This document shows positions 1 through 15,000 of a stretch of DNA of 64,000 nucleotides, one piece after another. Position numbers and translations under genes: made by a program. Origin of the DNA: Cristatella mucedo (taxonomy: Eukaryota > Bryozoa > Phylactolaemata > Cristatellidae); the NCBI GenBank assembly GCA_009760855.2, contig WPIO01000292.1, forward strand, positions 55,701 to 119,700. Reading direction: 5' to 3'. The number at the start of each line of letters is the position of its first letter. Position 1 is the stretch's first letter. Under the pieces are notes generated by a model. It was not told the origin of the DNA, made no database searches, and saw only the letters and a list, made by a program, of their open reading frames with translations.

Positions 1-3000
1 GCCAGCAAACGCTTGACATGCATTTGAAGTTCTAGATATTCAGCGATCCGCTGCGAACACGTGCAAAATGAGTTATTTGAAGTAAATGCTTGCAAACAAG
101 GTGCAGCACTTTGAGCCAGCACACGCTCCGACATGCAGATTTGAAGTTTCTAGATATTTCGCGATCTGCTGCGAACACGTGCGAAATGAGTTATTTAAGT
201 GCGAAATGCTTGAAACAAGGTGCAGCACTCTCCAGCCAGCTACGCTCGCTGCTATGAGCAGATTTGAAGTTTCAAGATATCCGCGAACTGCTGCGAACTG
301 GTGCAAAATGAGTTATTCAAGTGCGAAATGTTTAAAGCAAGGTGCAGCACTCACCTGCCAGCCAGCCACGTTTGACAAGCAGATTTGAAGTTTCTAGATA
401 TTCCGCTATATGCAAACTCGTGCCGAAGTGAGTTATTGAATTGCGAAATGCTTAAAACAAGGTGCAGCACTCTGCTGCCCGCCAGCACACACCTAAAGAG
501 AAGATTTGAAGTTTCTAGATATTCCGCGATCTGCTGCGAACTCGGTGAAATGAGTTTTTCACTTGCGAAATTCTTGAAAACAAGCACTCTGCTGCCCGCC
601 AGCAACGCTCCAACGAGCAGATTTGAAGTTTTAGATATTCCGCGATCTGCTGGTAACACGTGCAAAATGAGTTTTTCGAGCGCTACCGCATGCTCCCGAG
701 TGCCAGATTTGGAAGTTCTCGAATATTTTGATGACTGCCTTAAACTCGTCGGTAAAATGAGTTAATATCAAGTGCCGCAAATGCTTAAAAAGCAAAAGTG
801 CCAGCATCTCTAGCTGCCAGCCACCGCACGCTCCGACGAGCAGATTTAAAGTTCATAGATCTTCCGCGATCTGCTGCGAACTCGTGAGAAGTTATTTATC
901 GAGTGCGAAATGCTGAAAACAGGTAGCACTCTCGTTGCCAGCCAGCATATGCTCCGACAAGCAGATTAGAAGTTTAAGATATTCCTCGATCTGCTGCAAA
1001 CCTGCAAATGAGTTTTTGAGTGCGAAATGTTTGAAACAAGGTGCAGCACTCTACTTCCGGCAACCGCACGCTCCGAATAGCAGATTTGAAGTTTCTAGAT
1101 ATTCCGCTATATGCTGCAAACCCGAAATGAGTTATTCAGCTGCGAAATGCTGAACAAGGTGCACTCTGCTGCCAGCCAACCCTTCGACATGCAGATTTGA
1201 AGTTTCTAGATATTCCGCGATCTGCTGCGAACACGTGCAAAATGAGTTTTTCAACTGAGCAACTGAAACAAGGTAACAGCACTCTAGAGCCAGAAACGCA
1301 TCTGAAAGCAGATTTGAAGTTTCTCGATATTCGGATCTGCTTAAAACTCGCGCAAAATGAGTTATTGGCGAAATGCTTAAAGCAAGGTGCAGCACCTCGA
1401 CAGCCAGCAACCACTGCTGAGAGCAGATTTGAAGTTTCTGATATTCCGCGATTAGCTGCGAACTCGTAAAAATGAGTTATTCCAGAAATGCTTAAAGCAA
1501 GGTGCAGCACCAGCACCTGCCAGCTAGCAAGCACACCTCCGACATGCAGATTTGAAGTTTCTAGATATTCCCCGATCTGCTCCGAACTCGTGCGAAACGT
1601 GTTATTTACGTGCGAAATGCTTTAAACAAGGTGCAGCACTCTGCGCGCAAACACACCTCAAGAGCAGATTAAAAGTTTCTAGATATTCCGCGATCCTGCA
1701 GCGAACTCATAAAATGAGTTATTCAACTGCGAAATGCTCAAAACAAGGATGCAGCACTCTGCTCTGCCCACATACCTCCAACAATATTTAAAGTTTCGAG
1801 ATATTCCGCGATCTGCTGCGAACACGTGCAAAATGAGTTATTCAACTGCGAAATGCTTGAAACAAGATTATTGCCTCTGCCCACCAGCCAGTTCACGCTC
1901 GGAAAAGCTGATTGACGTTTCTGGATATTCCGTGATTGCAATTCGTTCGAAATGAAACAAGGTGCAGCACTCTATGCAGATTTGAAGTTTCTTTATATTA
2001 CGCGATCTGCTGCGAACTCGTGCGAAATGAGTTGTTCAAGTGCGAAAATGTTTTTAAAAACAGGTGCAACCTGCCAGCCAACACGTCCGACAAGCAGATT
2101 TAAAGTTTCTAGATATTCCGCTATATCTGCAAACTCGTTGAAGTGAGTTATTGAATGTCGCTTAAAACAAGGTGCAGCACTCTGCTGCCGCCACGCCACA
2201 CCACTCCAAAAGGGGAGTTAGTTTTTCTGGAGTATTTCCGCGAGTCTGCTGCGAACTCGCGAAATGGGTTTTCGCACTTGCGAAAATGCTCAAACCAGAG
2301 TTGCAGCACTCTGCCCGCCAGCTTAACGAACTTACTCCAACGAGCAGATTTGAAGTTTCTCGATGAAATCCGCGATCTGCTGCGAACACGTGCAAAATGG
2401 GTTTTCAGCTGCGGGAAATGCTAAAACAAGTACGTAGCAACACTGCTGCCAGCAATTGACGCTCGAGCTTTTTGAAGTTTCTGCGTTACTCAGTGAGTCT
2501 GCTTTAAAGCTCATTGCAAAAATGAGTTATTCAGAGTGCGAAATGCTTAAAAGCTTAAAGGTGCATCAACGCCTACCGCCAATAGCAAACATGCTTTCGA
2601 CTTTGCACCGGGTTTGAGAGTTTCTGGATATTCCGCGATTTGCTGCGAGACTCATTCGTACCGTGGAGTTATTCGAGTTGCAGGAAATGCTAAAGCAAAG
2701 GTGCAGCACTCTGCTCCAGCTAATGCGTAATCTTCGACGTATCAGATAGGAAGTTTTCTAGATGATGTTCAGCGGCGTTCCGCTGCTGTGAACTCGTGCG
2801 GAAACTCAAGTTATTGAAGTGCGAACTGCTTGAGACGGGTTACGCAGCATCTGCTGCCATCAAGCCCACGCTCCAACCTTGAGCAGATTTAAGGTTTCTA
2901 GATGTTCCGCGATCTGCGCGAACGGGTGCTAAAGTGTGTTATTCAACTGCGAAATGCTAGACGCAAGGTGCGGCTTGATCTGCTACCAGCCGGGCAGTGC

Positions 3001-6000
3001 TCGCTGAGTGCGCACATTTGAAGTTTCTAGATTTTTCGCGATCTGCTGCGAGATACGTGTGAAACTCACAGTTGTTGAGTACGAAATCGCCGAAAGCAGG
3101 TGCAGCACCCTACTCTGCTAACACGCTCGGAAGAGCAGATTTGAAGTTTTCCTGGATATTCCACGATCTGCTGCGAACTCGATGCGAGATGAGTTATTCA
3201 GGTGCGAGCAGCGGAAACAAAGGTGCAGCACTCTGCTGCACAGCCAGCAAACAACTTCGGCATCGCAGATTTGAGTTTTCTAGATGTCCCTTCATATGTA
3301 ACACTGCACAAGCCTGTGCAGAATGGGTTATTCCAACTGCGAGAATGCTGCAACAGGAGTTGCAGCACTCTTCCTTTCAACTATCGGCAAACGCTTTTGT
3401 TGCATGCAGATGTGAGTTTCTAAGAATCGTCAGCGATCACGCTGCAAGAACGAGGTGCATGTATCAGGTTGACTAACTGTGCAATGCTTGCTACAAGGTG
3501 CAGCACTCTTCTTGTGAGCCAGCAAACGCTGTCCATGCAGATTTGAAAGTTTCTAGATGTTCAGCGATCCGCTGCTGAACAGGTGCGAAATGGGTTATTT
3601 GCGAGATGCGAAAATGCTGACAAGGTGCAGCACTCTACAGCCAGCGCTCTCGCTGCACTATGAGCAAGATTTGAAGTTTCCTGGATATTATTCCCGCGAT
3701 TAGCTGCGAACTGGGTGCAAAATGGAGTTATTCAGTGCGAAATGTTTAAAGCAAGGTACGGCGAGTCACCTGCCAGCAAACGCGTTCGACAAAGCCGCAG
3801 ATTTAGAGTTTCTAGATGTTCCGCTATAATAGCTGCAAAGCTCGTGCGGAAAGTGAGTTATTGCATTGCCGAAATCACGCGAGCAGGGTGCAGCACTCTG
3901 CTGCGCCAGCTGCACCCTCCAAACGAGCAGGTTGTGAAGTTTCTAGATCGTTCCGCGATCTGCTGCGAACTGATACGATGGGTTATTTCGCTTCTGCCGA
4001 AATGCTCACACCAAGGAATTTGCAGCACTCTGCTGCCCACGCCAAACGAACTCTGACACGATTTGTCTAGATTTGAAGTTTCTAGATCTTCCGTCTGCTG
4101 ATGACACGTGCGAAATGCGTTTTGAGTACGATGCTTAAAACGAAAGGTGCGCCTTCTCACGCCAGCCAGCAAACACTTCGAACATGCAGATTTAGACGTT
4201 TATAGCTGCTCCGTGATCGTGCGATTTGTTATTTGGTCACCAGATGCTCTCGAAACGGGCGACCGCACTCTGGTGCCAGCAACCGCATGCTCAGAAAAGC
4301 GGGTTGAAGTTTCTGACGATCCGCTGGATCTGCTTCGTGCGACATCGTAGTGGAGTTATTCAAAAGTCACGCCACATGCTTAGCAAAGGTGGCAGCACTC
4401 TGCTGCCAGCTGCACCGCACGCTCCGACCGTAGCAGTATTTCGAAAGTTCATAAGATCTTCCGCGATCCGCTGCGAACTCGTGAGCGTAATGTGTTATTT
4501 CAGTGCAGAAATGCTGAAAACAAGGTGCGGCACTGCTGCTTCGGCCAGCACACGCTCGACATAAAGCAGATTTGGGAGTTCCTGAATATTCCACCGCAGC
4601 TGCTGCGAACCCGTGCAAAATGAGGTTATTTCGACTGCGTAGTAGCGAGAACAAGGTGCAAGCGCTCCTGCACTTTATCACTGCTACGCTCCGAGAGCAG
4701 TTTGCGAGTTTCTGGATATTCCGCGTCTAGCTGCGAAACTCGTGCAAAGTATGGATATTCAAGTGCAGAAATGCTCCAGCAAGGTGCGGCACTCTGCTGC
4801 TGGCAACTTCAAACAGCCTGTCTACAACGAGCGATGAGTTTCTGAGATGTTCCGCGATCTGCTGGGAAGAGGTGCGTAAATGAGTTATTCAACTGCAAAA
4901 TGCTTACAAGGAGGTGCAGCACTCTGCTACCAGCCAGTACGCACAAGAGCAGATTTGGTTGATATTTCACCGATCTCCTGCGATAAGGCGAAATAAGTTA
5001 TTTGAGTGCGAACCTTAAAACAAAATTGCAGCACTCTGAGCGACCACCGCACGCTCCTATGGCAATTTAAGTTTCTTAATATTCCACGTTGCTGCGAACT
5101 CGTGCAAATTAGTTACAATCGCGAAATGCTCAAAACAAGGTGCAGCACTCTGCCAGCCATCAAACACTTCGACAAGCAGATTTGAAGTTCTAGATATTCC
5201 GCTATACGCAAACCAAAGCAAATGAGTTTTTCAACTACGAAAATGCTTGAAACAAGGTGTAGCACTCTGCTGCCAGCCAACACACACTCCAACGAGCAGC
5301 TTTGAAGCGTCGAGATATGCCGCGATCTGCTGCGAACAGGTGCAAAAATGAATTCAACTGCGAAATGCTTGCAACAAGGTGCACACCCTAATTTTCAATA
5401 GCAAACGCTTAGACATGCAGATTTGAAGTTTCTAGACGTTCCACCATCCGCTGCGAACTGCGAAATCAGTTTTCAAGTGCGAAATGCTTAAACAAGATTG
5501 CATCACTCTGCTGCCAGCCACCGCACAACGCAAGCAGATTTAAAGTTCAGATCTTCACGCGAACTCGTACGAAATGAGTTATTCAAAAGTGCAAAATGCT
5601 TAAACAGGCGCAGCACTCTGCTAGCCAACACACGCTCCGACAAGCAGATTTAAAGTTTCTGGCGTATTCCCGATCTGCTGCAGAACACGTGCAAAATGAG
5701 TTTTCAACTGCCCAAAAATCCCAAAAACAGATGCAGCACTCAACATCAGCCATACACGCTCCAGATTTAAGTTACTGCGTATTATGCGATCTCGCAAACT
5801 CGTGAAAATAGAGTTATTCAAGTGCAGAAATACTTAAACAAGCAGCACTCCTGCTGCCAACAAACAAACGCTCCGACAAGCAGATTTGAAGTTTCTAGAT
5901 ATTCCGCGATCTGCTGCGAACACGTGCAAAATGAGTTATTCAACTGCAAATACTTGTTACAAGGTTACGCTCAGGTGCGAGCTGCGCACGCTCGAAAAGC

Positions 6001-9000
6001 GAACTTGATTTATAGATCTTCACGATCTGCTGCGACATCGTGCGAGAAGTGTGAGTTCGGTTCGAGAAAGGCTGACAGATTACAGCGCTCTGGGCCAGCC
6101 GGCTCACGCTCCGACGTACAGATTTGGGGAAATTTCTAGATATTCCACACCAATTTGCTGGAGAAAACGGCTGCGAAATATGAGTTATTTGAGTACGTAA
6201 TGTAGAAACAAAGGTACGGCACTTTCGCTACGGCAACCGCACTCTCGAATAGCAGATTTTAAGTTTCTGGATATTCCGCGATTGCTGCAGTGGTGCAAAG
6301 TGATTTATTGTCCAAGTGCGAAATGCTCTAAACAAGGTGCAGCACTCTGCTGCTAGTGCCATCCAACGAGCAGGCTAAAGTTTCTAGATATTCAGATCTG
6401 ATGCAGGAACACGTGCAAAATGGGTTAGTAAACTGCAGAAATGCTTGAAACAAGGTTGCAGCAATCTGCTGCCAGCTTTATACACGCTCAGGAGGAGCTG
6501 ATTTAGGATTTTTCCAGATATTCCGCGATCTGCTGGAGGATACGTGCGAAATGAGTTATTTAAAATTTAATGCTTGAAACAAGCTGCAGCACTGCTCAAC
6601 CAGTACACGCTCGGAGGAGCTGATTTGAAGTTTCGATATTCCGCAGTCTGCTGGAATACATGCGAAATAAGGTTATTTAGTGCGAAATGCGGAAACAAGG
6701 TGCAGCACTTTCTGCCAGCTACGCGCTCCGAAGAGCAGATTTGAAGTTTCTGGATATTTTGCGATCTGTGGAGACTCGTGCGAGTGGTTATTCAGGTGCG
6801 AGAAATGCTTGAAACAAGGCAGCACTCTGCTGCCAACCAGCAACGCCTTCGACATGCAGAATTGAAGTTTCTAGATATTCCGTCTGCTACGCTAACTCGT
6901 AGGGAATTTGTTATTCGAGTGCTAATTCTCAGAAACAAACTACGCACTCCTGAGCGCCAGCTGCCGCACGCTCAGCAGATTTAAAGTTTATAAAAGATCT
7001 TCCACGATCTGCTGCAACCTCGTGCGAAATGTGTTATTCGAGTTCGAAATGCTTGAAACAAAGCGCAGCACTCTGCGCCAACCAACGCTACTGACATGCT
7101 GATTTGAAGTTGCTAGACATTCCGCGATCTGCTGCCCGAACTCGTGCGAAATGAGTTATTCAAGTGCGAAACGCTTAAAACGAGGATGCCTGCTGCCAGC
7201 CAGCCCACGCTCCAACGACAGATTTAAAAGTTTCTGGATATTACGCGATGCAGCGAACTTGTGCGAAAATGAGTTATTTAAGTGCGAAATCGAACAAGGT
7301 TGCAGCACTCTGCTGCCAACCAGCAAACGCTTCGACATGCACGGGTTGAAGTTTCTAGATATTCCGTGATCTACTTCGACCGAATAAAGTTGTGCTTGCG
7401 AAATGCTCAAAACAAAGGTGCGGCACTCTGCCCGCCAGCGAACCTCAATGAGCAGTTGAAGTTTCCAGATATTCCACGCAATCTGCTGCGAACACGTGCA
7501 AAATGAGTTATTTGAGTGAAATGCCTTGGAAACAAGGTGCAGCACTCTACTTCTGAACTGCACATCCCTTTGAATATTAACTTAGTTGAAGTTTCAGAAT
7601 ATTCCGTGATCTAAAACTCATGCCGAATTTGTTATTCAGTGCAATTCTCGAAACATGGTGCAGCACTCTGGTTGTAATTCTCCTCGAAAGCAGATTTGAA
7701 GTTTCTATAACATATTTCGTGAGTCTGCTTCAAACTCGTGCAAAAATGAGTTATTCAAGTGCATAATGCTTAAGCAAGGTGCGGCACTCTGCTGCCAGCC
7801 ACCGCACGCTCCGACGAGCAAGGTTGAAGTTTCTAGATGTTCCGCTATGCTGCGAACTCGTGCAATGTGTTTTCGAATCGAAATGCTGAAACATGGTGCA
7901 GCCACTCTGCTGCCAAGCCAGAATACACTCAAACAGATTTGAAGTTTCTAGATATTCTGCGATCTGCTGTAACACGTGCGGAAATGTCAAAAATTTAGAG
8001 GATGCGAAATGCCAAACAAAGGTGCAGCACTCTACTTCCGGCCTACTTCCCTCCGAAATAGCAGTTGAAGTTCTGGATATTCCATATGCGAACTCATTTT
8101 GCAATCAGTTATTCAAAGGCAAAGTGCTTAAAACGAGGTGCAGCACTCTGCTGCCAGCCAGCTCCACCTCTGACGAGGCAGTTCTGAGTTTCTATTCCAT
8201 GATATGCTGTGAACACGTTCAAAAGTGAGCTATTTGAGTGCAAAATGCTTGAACCAGGTGCAGCACTCTACTTCCGGCTACTACCACTCCGAATAGCGTT
8301 TGAAGTTTCTAGATGTTCGTTCCTCCTGCGAACTCGTGCGAAATGAGTTATTCAAGTTACGAAATCTTGAAACAAGATTGCAGCACTCTGCTGCCAATGA
8401 TACGCTCGGAGGAGCTGATTTGAGTTTCACAAATGTTCACGATCTGCCACCATGGTAACGCACGCGTGCGATAATTTTTGAGTGCTTGAAACAAGGTGCA
8501 ACACTCTGCTGCTGGCCAACAACGCTTCGACATGCAGATTTAACGTTTATAGATGTTCAAGTGATCTGCTGCGAGACTCGATGTCTTGTTGAGTGCGAAT
8601 CTCGGAAACAAAGGAGCAGCACTCCTGGTGCCAGCTACCGCATGCTCCGAAATGCCGGGTTTGAAGTTTCTAGATATTTCGTGATCTGTAAACTCGTGAA
8701 AAATATGAGTTATTCAAGTGCGAAATGGTTAAGCAAAGTGCAGCACTCTGCACTGCCAACCACCGCACGCTCCGACAGCTGCAATTAAGTTCAAGATCTT
8801 TGCGATCTGCCGAACTCATGAGAAGTATGTTGATAAGTGCGAAATGCTGAAAGGGTGCAAGCACTCTGCTGCCATGTAGCATAATGTCGACAAATTTAAG
8901 AGTTCCTAGATGTTCCTCAGTCTGCTGCAGGCAAGTGCAAAATGAGTTCTTTGAGGTGCATAATCTTGAAATAAGGTGCAGCCTCTCACTTCCAGCAGCA

Positions 9001-12000
9001 GCACTCTCGAATAGCCCAGTTTGAAGTTTCAGATGAGAGCAGATCTATATGCAAACCCGTGCGAAATGTGAGTTATTCAACACGAAATGCTTGCAACAAG
9101 GTGCAACGCACTCTTCTCCAGCCAGCAAACGCTTTGACATGCAGATTTGAGTTTCGATGTTCAGCGATCCGCTGCAGTTTTCCAGATCTGCAATGAGTTA
9201 ACTGTACAATGCTTGCAACAGGTGCAGCACTCTTCTTTCAGCCCGAAGCAAACGCTTTGGCAGCACGGAATTGAAGTTTCTAGATGTTTCCGCGTTTCCG
9301 CTGCGAACAATTGCGAAAATGAGTTATTTAAGTGCGAAATGCTTGGAAACCGTTGGCGCCAGCCAACTTCCGCTCGCTGCTATGAGCAGATTTGAGTTTC
9401 TGGATATTCACGCGTTAGCTGCGAACTGGTGAAATGGAGTTATTCAAATTGCAAATGTTTAAAGCAAGATTAAGCAGTCACCTGCCAGCCTTTACGTTCG
9501 ACAGCAGATTTGAAGTTTCTAGATGTTCCGCTGTAATACGCAAACTCATTGCGAAATAGGTTGATGATTGCGAAATGCTTAAAACAAGGTGCAGCACTCA
9601 CGCTACGCCAACACACGCTCAAAGAAGATTAGAAGTTTAGATATTTCACGATCTGCTGTACGAAATAGGTTTTTCACTTGCGAAATCTCAAACCAAGTTG
9701 CAGCACTCTGCGCCCGCCAGCGAGCACTCCAACTCAAGTAGATTGAAAGTTTAGATATTCCACGTTTTGCGAACCACGAAGTAAAATGGGTTTTCAACTG
9801 CAGGAAATGCTTAAAACAAAAGATTATGTAGCACTCTGCTGCCAATGGCGTCTGCTCAGTTTTGAAGTTTCTTATATTTCGTGATCTGCTTTAAACTCGG
9901 TACAAAATAGGTTGATCGAAGGGTGCAGAAATCTTCCAACGGGTACGATAATCTGCATAATGGCATAACGCTTCAAACCTTCCTGATTTAAGTTTACAGA
10001 ATGTTCCGCGATTTTATTAACAACTTGCATGCCTGCCAGACTCATGAAATGAGTTATTCCAGTCCGCGAAAATGCTTAAGCAAGGTGCAGCACTCTGCTC
10101 CCAGCTAGATAAATCACTTCGACAATCTGCAGATTTGAAGTTCAGATGTTCAAACTGGCGTTCACTGCGAACTCATCACGAAATATGGTATTGAAGTACG
10201 ATTCGGCGAGCAGTTCACAACACTCCTGCCATGACCAATACACCAACGAGCAGATTGGGTTTCTCTGATTATTGCGATCTGCACGAACGGATACAAATCT
10301 GTTCATCAACTGCGAAATGCTTGAAACAAAAGTTACGTAATCACACTTTCAATAAATGCGCTACGAGGAACACATGAAAGTTTCTAGATTTTTCGCGATC
10401 TGCTGCGAATACGTGTGAAATAAGTTATTTGAGTGCGAGCGAAACAAGGTGCGGCCTCTGCCAAGCTACCGCACGGCTCGAAGAGCAGATTTGAAGTTTC
10501 TGGGATCTTTGCGTCTGCTTTGGCGGGCTCAGTGAAATTGGTTGAGTGCGAAATGCTTGAGAACAGGTGCAGCCCCTCGCACCTCCAACCAGCCAAACCG
10601 CTTCGACATGTCTAGGGTGAGTTTCCTAGATGTTCCGTGATCTGCTGCCTCATGAGGAGCTTTGTTGTTCAGTGCTAGTTCCTCAGAAACAAGCTGCAGC
10701 ACTCTGGTTGCCAGCTGCCACCACGCTCAGCGGAGTTTAAAGTTTATAGATCTTCCACGATCTGCTGCGACCTCATTTGAAGTCTGTTATTCAATTTCGA
10801 AATCGCCCGATAAGGTGCAGCACTCTGCGCCAGCCACGCAGCGTACGCTTTGACTGATTTGAAGTTGCTAGACATTCCACTGATCTGCTGCGAACTCCAT
10901 TACGAAATGAGTTATTCAAGTGCGAAACGCCGACGAGGGTGCTCTGCTGCCAGCCCACGCTCAACGAAGCAGATTTAAAGTTTCTGGATATACCGATCTC
11001 ACATCGAACTTGCGAAATGAGTTATTTAAGTGCAGAAGCCGAACAAGGTGCAGCACTCTGCTGCCAACCAACAAACGCTTCGACATGCAGATTTGAAAAA
11101 GTTCTAGATATTCCGACGATCTGCAACCTCGTGCAAGAAACCATTGACCTTCGCGAAATGCTCAAAATGAGCAGCACTCCACACCTGCTTCGCCAGCATA
11201 CACTCAACGAGCATTTTAAGTTTCAAGATATTCCGAGTCTTCCGAACACGTGCGAAATGAGTTATTTATTACACAAACTAAAGCGAAAATTTAACCTTGC
11301 TCTACTTCAAACTACCCACACACCGAATAGCAGATTTAGTTTCCAGATATTCGTGATCTGCCTGCAAACTCGTGCAGAATTTGTTATTCAGTGCCAACTC
11401 TCAGAAACAAGGTTGCAACACTCTGGATGCCAAGCTACCTCACCGCTCAGCATATTTTGAAGATTCTGTATATTTCGTGATCTGCTTCAAACTCATTGCA
11501 AAATGAGTTATTCAAATGTAATGCTTAAAGCAAGGATGCAGCACTCCTGCTCCTCCACCGCACGCACCCGACGAGCAGATTTGAAGTTTCAAATATTCCG
11601 CTATATGCGAACTCGTGCGAATGTCTTTTTCAGATCCGAATTCTACAAACATGTGCAGCACTCTGCTGCCAAGGGAACACCTCCAACGAGCAGATTTAAG
11701 TTTCTAGATATTCCGCGTTTTGCTGCCAACACGTGCGAAATGAGTTATTTGAGTGCATATGCTGCAAACAGGTTGGCAGGACTCTACTTCCGGCTACCGC
11801 ACGCTCCGAATAGCAGATTTGAAGTTTTCTGGATATTTCCGCTGATGCTGCTTCGAACGTCGTGCAAATAGCGTCCAAGTGCGAAAGTGCTTAAAGGCGC
11901 GAGGTGCAGCACTCTGCGCCATGCCCGCACCGCTCCGACCGAGCAGAGTTGAGTTTCATAGATCTTCACGCGATCTCGCTGCGAACACGTCTGCGAAGTT

Positions 12001-15000
12001 GGTTTATTCGAGGTGCAAAATGCATGGAAAACCAAGGTGCAGCCTGCTGCTGCCAGCTTCAGCGCACGCTCGACATAGCAGATTTGAAGTTTCTGATATG
12101 TTCGCGATCTTGCTGCGACTCGTGCGAAATGAGTTATTCAAGTGCGAAATGCTTGAAACAAGAGTGCAGCACTCTGCTGCCAGCCAGCACACGCTCGAGG
12201 AGCTGATTTTGAAGTTTCTAGATATTCCGCGATCTGCTGCGAACTCGTGCGAAATGAGTTTTTCGAGTGCGAAATGCTGGAAACAAGGTGCAGCACTATG
12301 CTGCCAGCCATCAAACGCTCTTGGCATGCAGATTGACGTTTATAGATATTTCCGTGATCTGCCTGCGAACGGTCGTGCGGAATTTAGTTATTTTGAGTGC
12401 CAAATCTCTGAAGCAAGGTGCAGCACTCTGGTTGCGCTACCGCACTGCTCCGAAATAGCAGATTTGAAGTTTCTGAATATTTCGCGATCTGCTTCAAAAC
12501 TCGTGCAAAAATGAGTTATTCAGTGCGAAATGCTCCAAAAGCAAGGTGCAGCACTCTGCTGCCAGCCACCGCACGCTCCGACGAGCAGATTTTAAAGTTC
12601 ATAGATCTTCCGGCGATCTGCTGCGAACTCGTGCAGAAGTGATGTTATTCGAGTGCGAAATGCTGAAAACAAGGTGCGCACTCTGCTGCCAGCCAGTAGC
12701 TACGCTCCGACAAGCGTAGTAGAGTTCCTGATGTTCTCGCGATCTGCTGCGAAACCCGTGCAAAAATGAGTTCTTTGAGTGCATAATGCTTGACATAAGG
12801 TGCAGCACTCTACTTCCGGCAACAGCACTCTCCGAATAGCAGATTTGAAGTTTCTGAGATAATCCGCGATGCTGACTTCCAAAACGTGCGAAATGAGGTT
12901 ATTCAACTGCGAAATGCTTGCAACAAGGTGCAGCACTCTTGCTTCAGCCAGCAAAACGCTTCGACATGCAGATTTTGAAGTTTCTAAGATGTTCACGCGA
13001 TCCGCTGCGAACAGGTGCGCAATAGAGTTATTTAACTGTGCAATGCGTGCATCAAGGTGCAGCACTCTTCTTGCTCAGACAGCAAACGCTTTTGACATGC
13101 AGATTTGAAGTTTCTAGATGTTCCGCGTTCCGCTGCGAACAGGCGTGCGAAATGAGTTATTTTAAGCTGAAATGCTTTTGAAACAAGGTGCAGCACTCTG
13201 GCCAGCTACCGCCACCCTCGCTATGAGCACGTTAGAAGTTTCTGGATATTCCGCGATTAGCTGCGAACTGGTGGAGATGAGTTATTCGAGTGCGAAATGC
13301 TTTAAACAAGGTGCAGCACTCTGCTGCCAGCCAGCACACGCTTCGACAAGCAGATTTGAAGTTTCTACATATTCCGCGAAATGCTGCAAACTCTTGCGAT
13401 AGTGGTTTATTGATTGTGGATGCTTAATTCAAGGTGCAGCACGTCTGCTGCCCGACAGCACACACACTCCCAAGTAGAGAGTTGGACGTTTCTCGATATT
13501 CCGCGATCTGCTGCGACTTCTTGCGAATGAGTTTTTCACTTGCGAAATGCTCCAAACCAATTTGCAGCACTCGCTGCCCGCCAGCAGACACTCCAGGCAG
13601 ATTTGAAGTTTTAGCTATCGCGAATCTGCTGCGACCTTGCAAAATTGTTTTTCAACGTCTAAATGCTTAAACAAGGTACGCACACGCTGCTGCAGCTAAT
13701 TACGCTCCGAAATCTTTTGAGAGAGTTTCTTTATATTTCGTTATCTGCTTAAAAACTCGTGCCAAATGAGTTATTCAAGTGCGAAAGGCTTCAAGCAACG
13801 GTGCAGCACATCTGCCTGCCAGCCAGCAAACGCCTTCGACATGCAGATTTGAAGTTTATAGATATTCCGCGATCTGCTGCAACTCGTGCAAAATGATTTA
13901 TTCCAGTCCGAAATGCTTAAAGCAAGTGCAGCAGCTCTCTCCCACGCTAGTAAATTGCTTGTCGACATTGCAGATTTTGAAGTTTCTAGATGTTTCCCAG
14001 CGTTCCGCTGCGAACCCATCGTGCGAAATAAAGTTATTGAAGTGCGGAACTGCTTGAAACGGGTTGGCAGCACTCTGCTGCCAGCCAGCCCTCTCTCCAA
14101 CGAGCAGATTTAAGGTTTCTAGATATTCCGCGATCGGCTGCGAACAGGTGCAAAATGTGTTATTCAACTGCGAAATGCTTGAAACAAGGGGCAGCAATCT
14201 GCGACCAGCCAGTACACGCTACGAGGAGCACATTTGAAGTTTCTAGATTTTTCGCCCCCCCCCCCGATCTGCTGCGAATACGTGTGAAATAAGTTATTTG
14301 AGTGCGAAATGCTTGAAACAGGTGCAGCACTCTACAGCCAGCTACAGCACGCTCGAAGAGCAGATTTGAAGTTTCTGGATATTCCACGATCTGCTGCGAA
14401 CTCGTGCGAAATTAGTTATTCAAGTGCGAAACGCTCGAAACAAGGTGCAGCACTCTGCTGCCAGCTAGCAAACGCTTTCGACATGCAGATTTGAAGTTTC
14501 TAGATATTCCGCTATATGCTGCAAACCTGTGCGAAATGAGTATTCAACTGCGAAATACTTGCAACAAAGTGCAGCACTCTTCTTTCAGCCAGCAAAACGC
14601 TTTGACATGCAGATTTGAAGTTTTGCTAGATGTTCAGCGATCCGCTGCGAACAGGTGACAAAATGAGTTATTTAACTGTGCAATGCTTGCACACAGGTGC
14701 AGCACTCTTCTTTGAGCCAGCAAACGCTGTTGTCATGCAGATTTGAAGTTTCTAGATGTTCAGCGATCCGCTGCGAACACAGGTGCGAAATGAGTTATTT
14801 AAGTGCGAAATGCTTGAACACAAGGGCAGCACTCTACAGCCAGCTACCTCTCGCCGCTATGAGCAGATTTGAAGTATCTGGATATTCCTCGATTAGCTGC
14901 GCACTAGTGCAAAATGAGTTATTCAAGTGCGAAATGTTTAAAAGCAAGGTGCAGCAGTCACCTGCCAGCCAGCACACGTTCGACAAGCAGATTTAAAGTT

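Noticed and set aside
10010-10060. Odd string around TTTTATTAACAACTTGCATGCCTGCC as a possible insertion, vector or linker remnant
   Set aside because: It is short, flanked by ordinary satellite and inside the indel-rich zone. Nothing beyond a few bases resembles a linker and no longer foreign sequence follows.
2400-11500. Possible non-satellite or unique sequence, because the repeat is hard to follow here
   Set aside because: The blocks TTTGAAGTTTCTAGAT, GATCTGCTGCGAAC, GAGTTATT and AAGGTGCAGCACTCTG can still be traced at spacings near 124 bp throughout, and subtype order matches clean segments.
11879-12514. Open frame of 211 codons in the indel-rich part
   Set aside because: It crosses several satellite monomers and exists only because of local indels. 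The clean counterpart near 25.5-26.2 and 36.1-36.9 kb has no equivalent frame.
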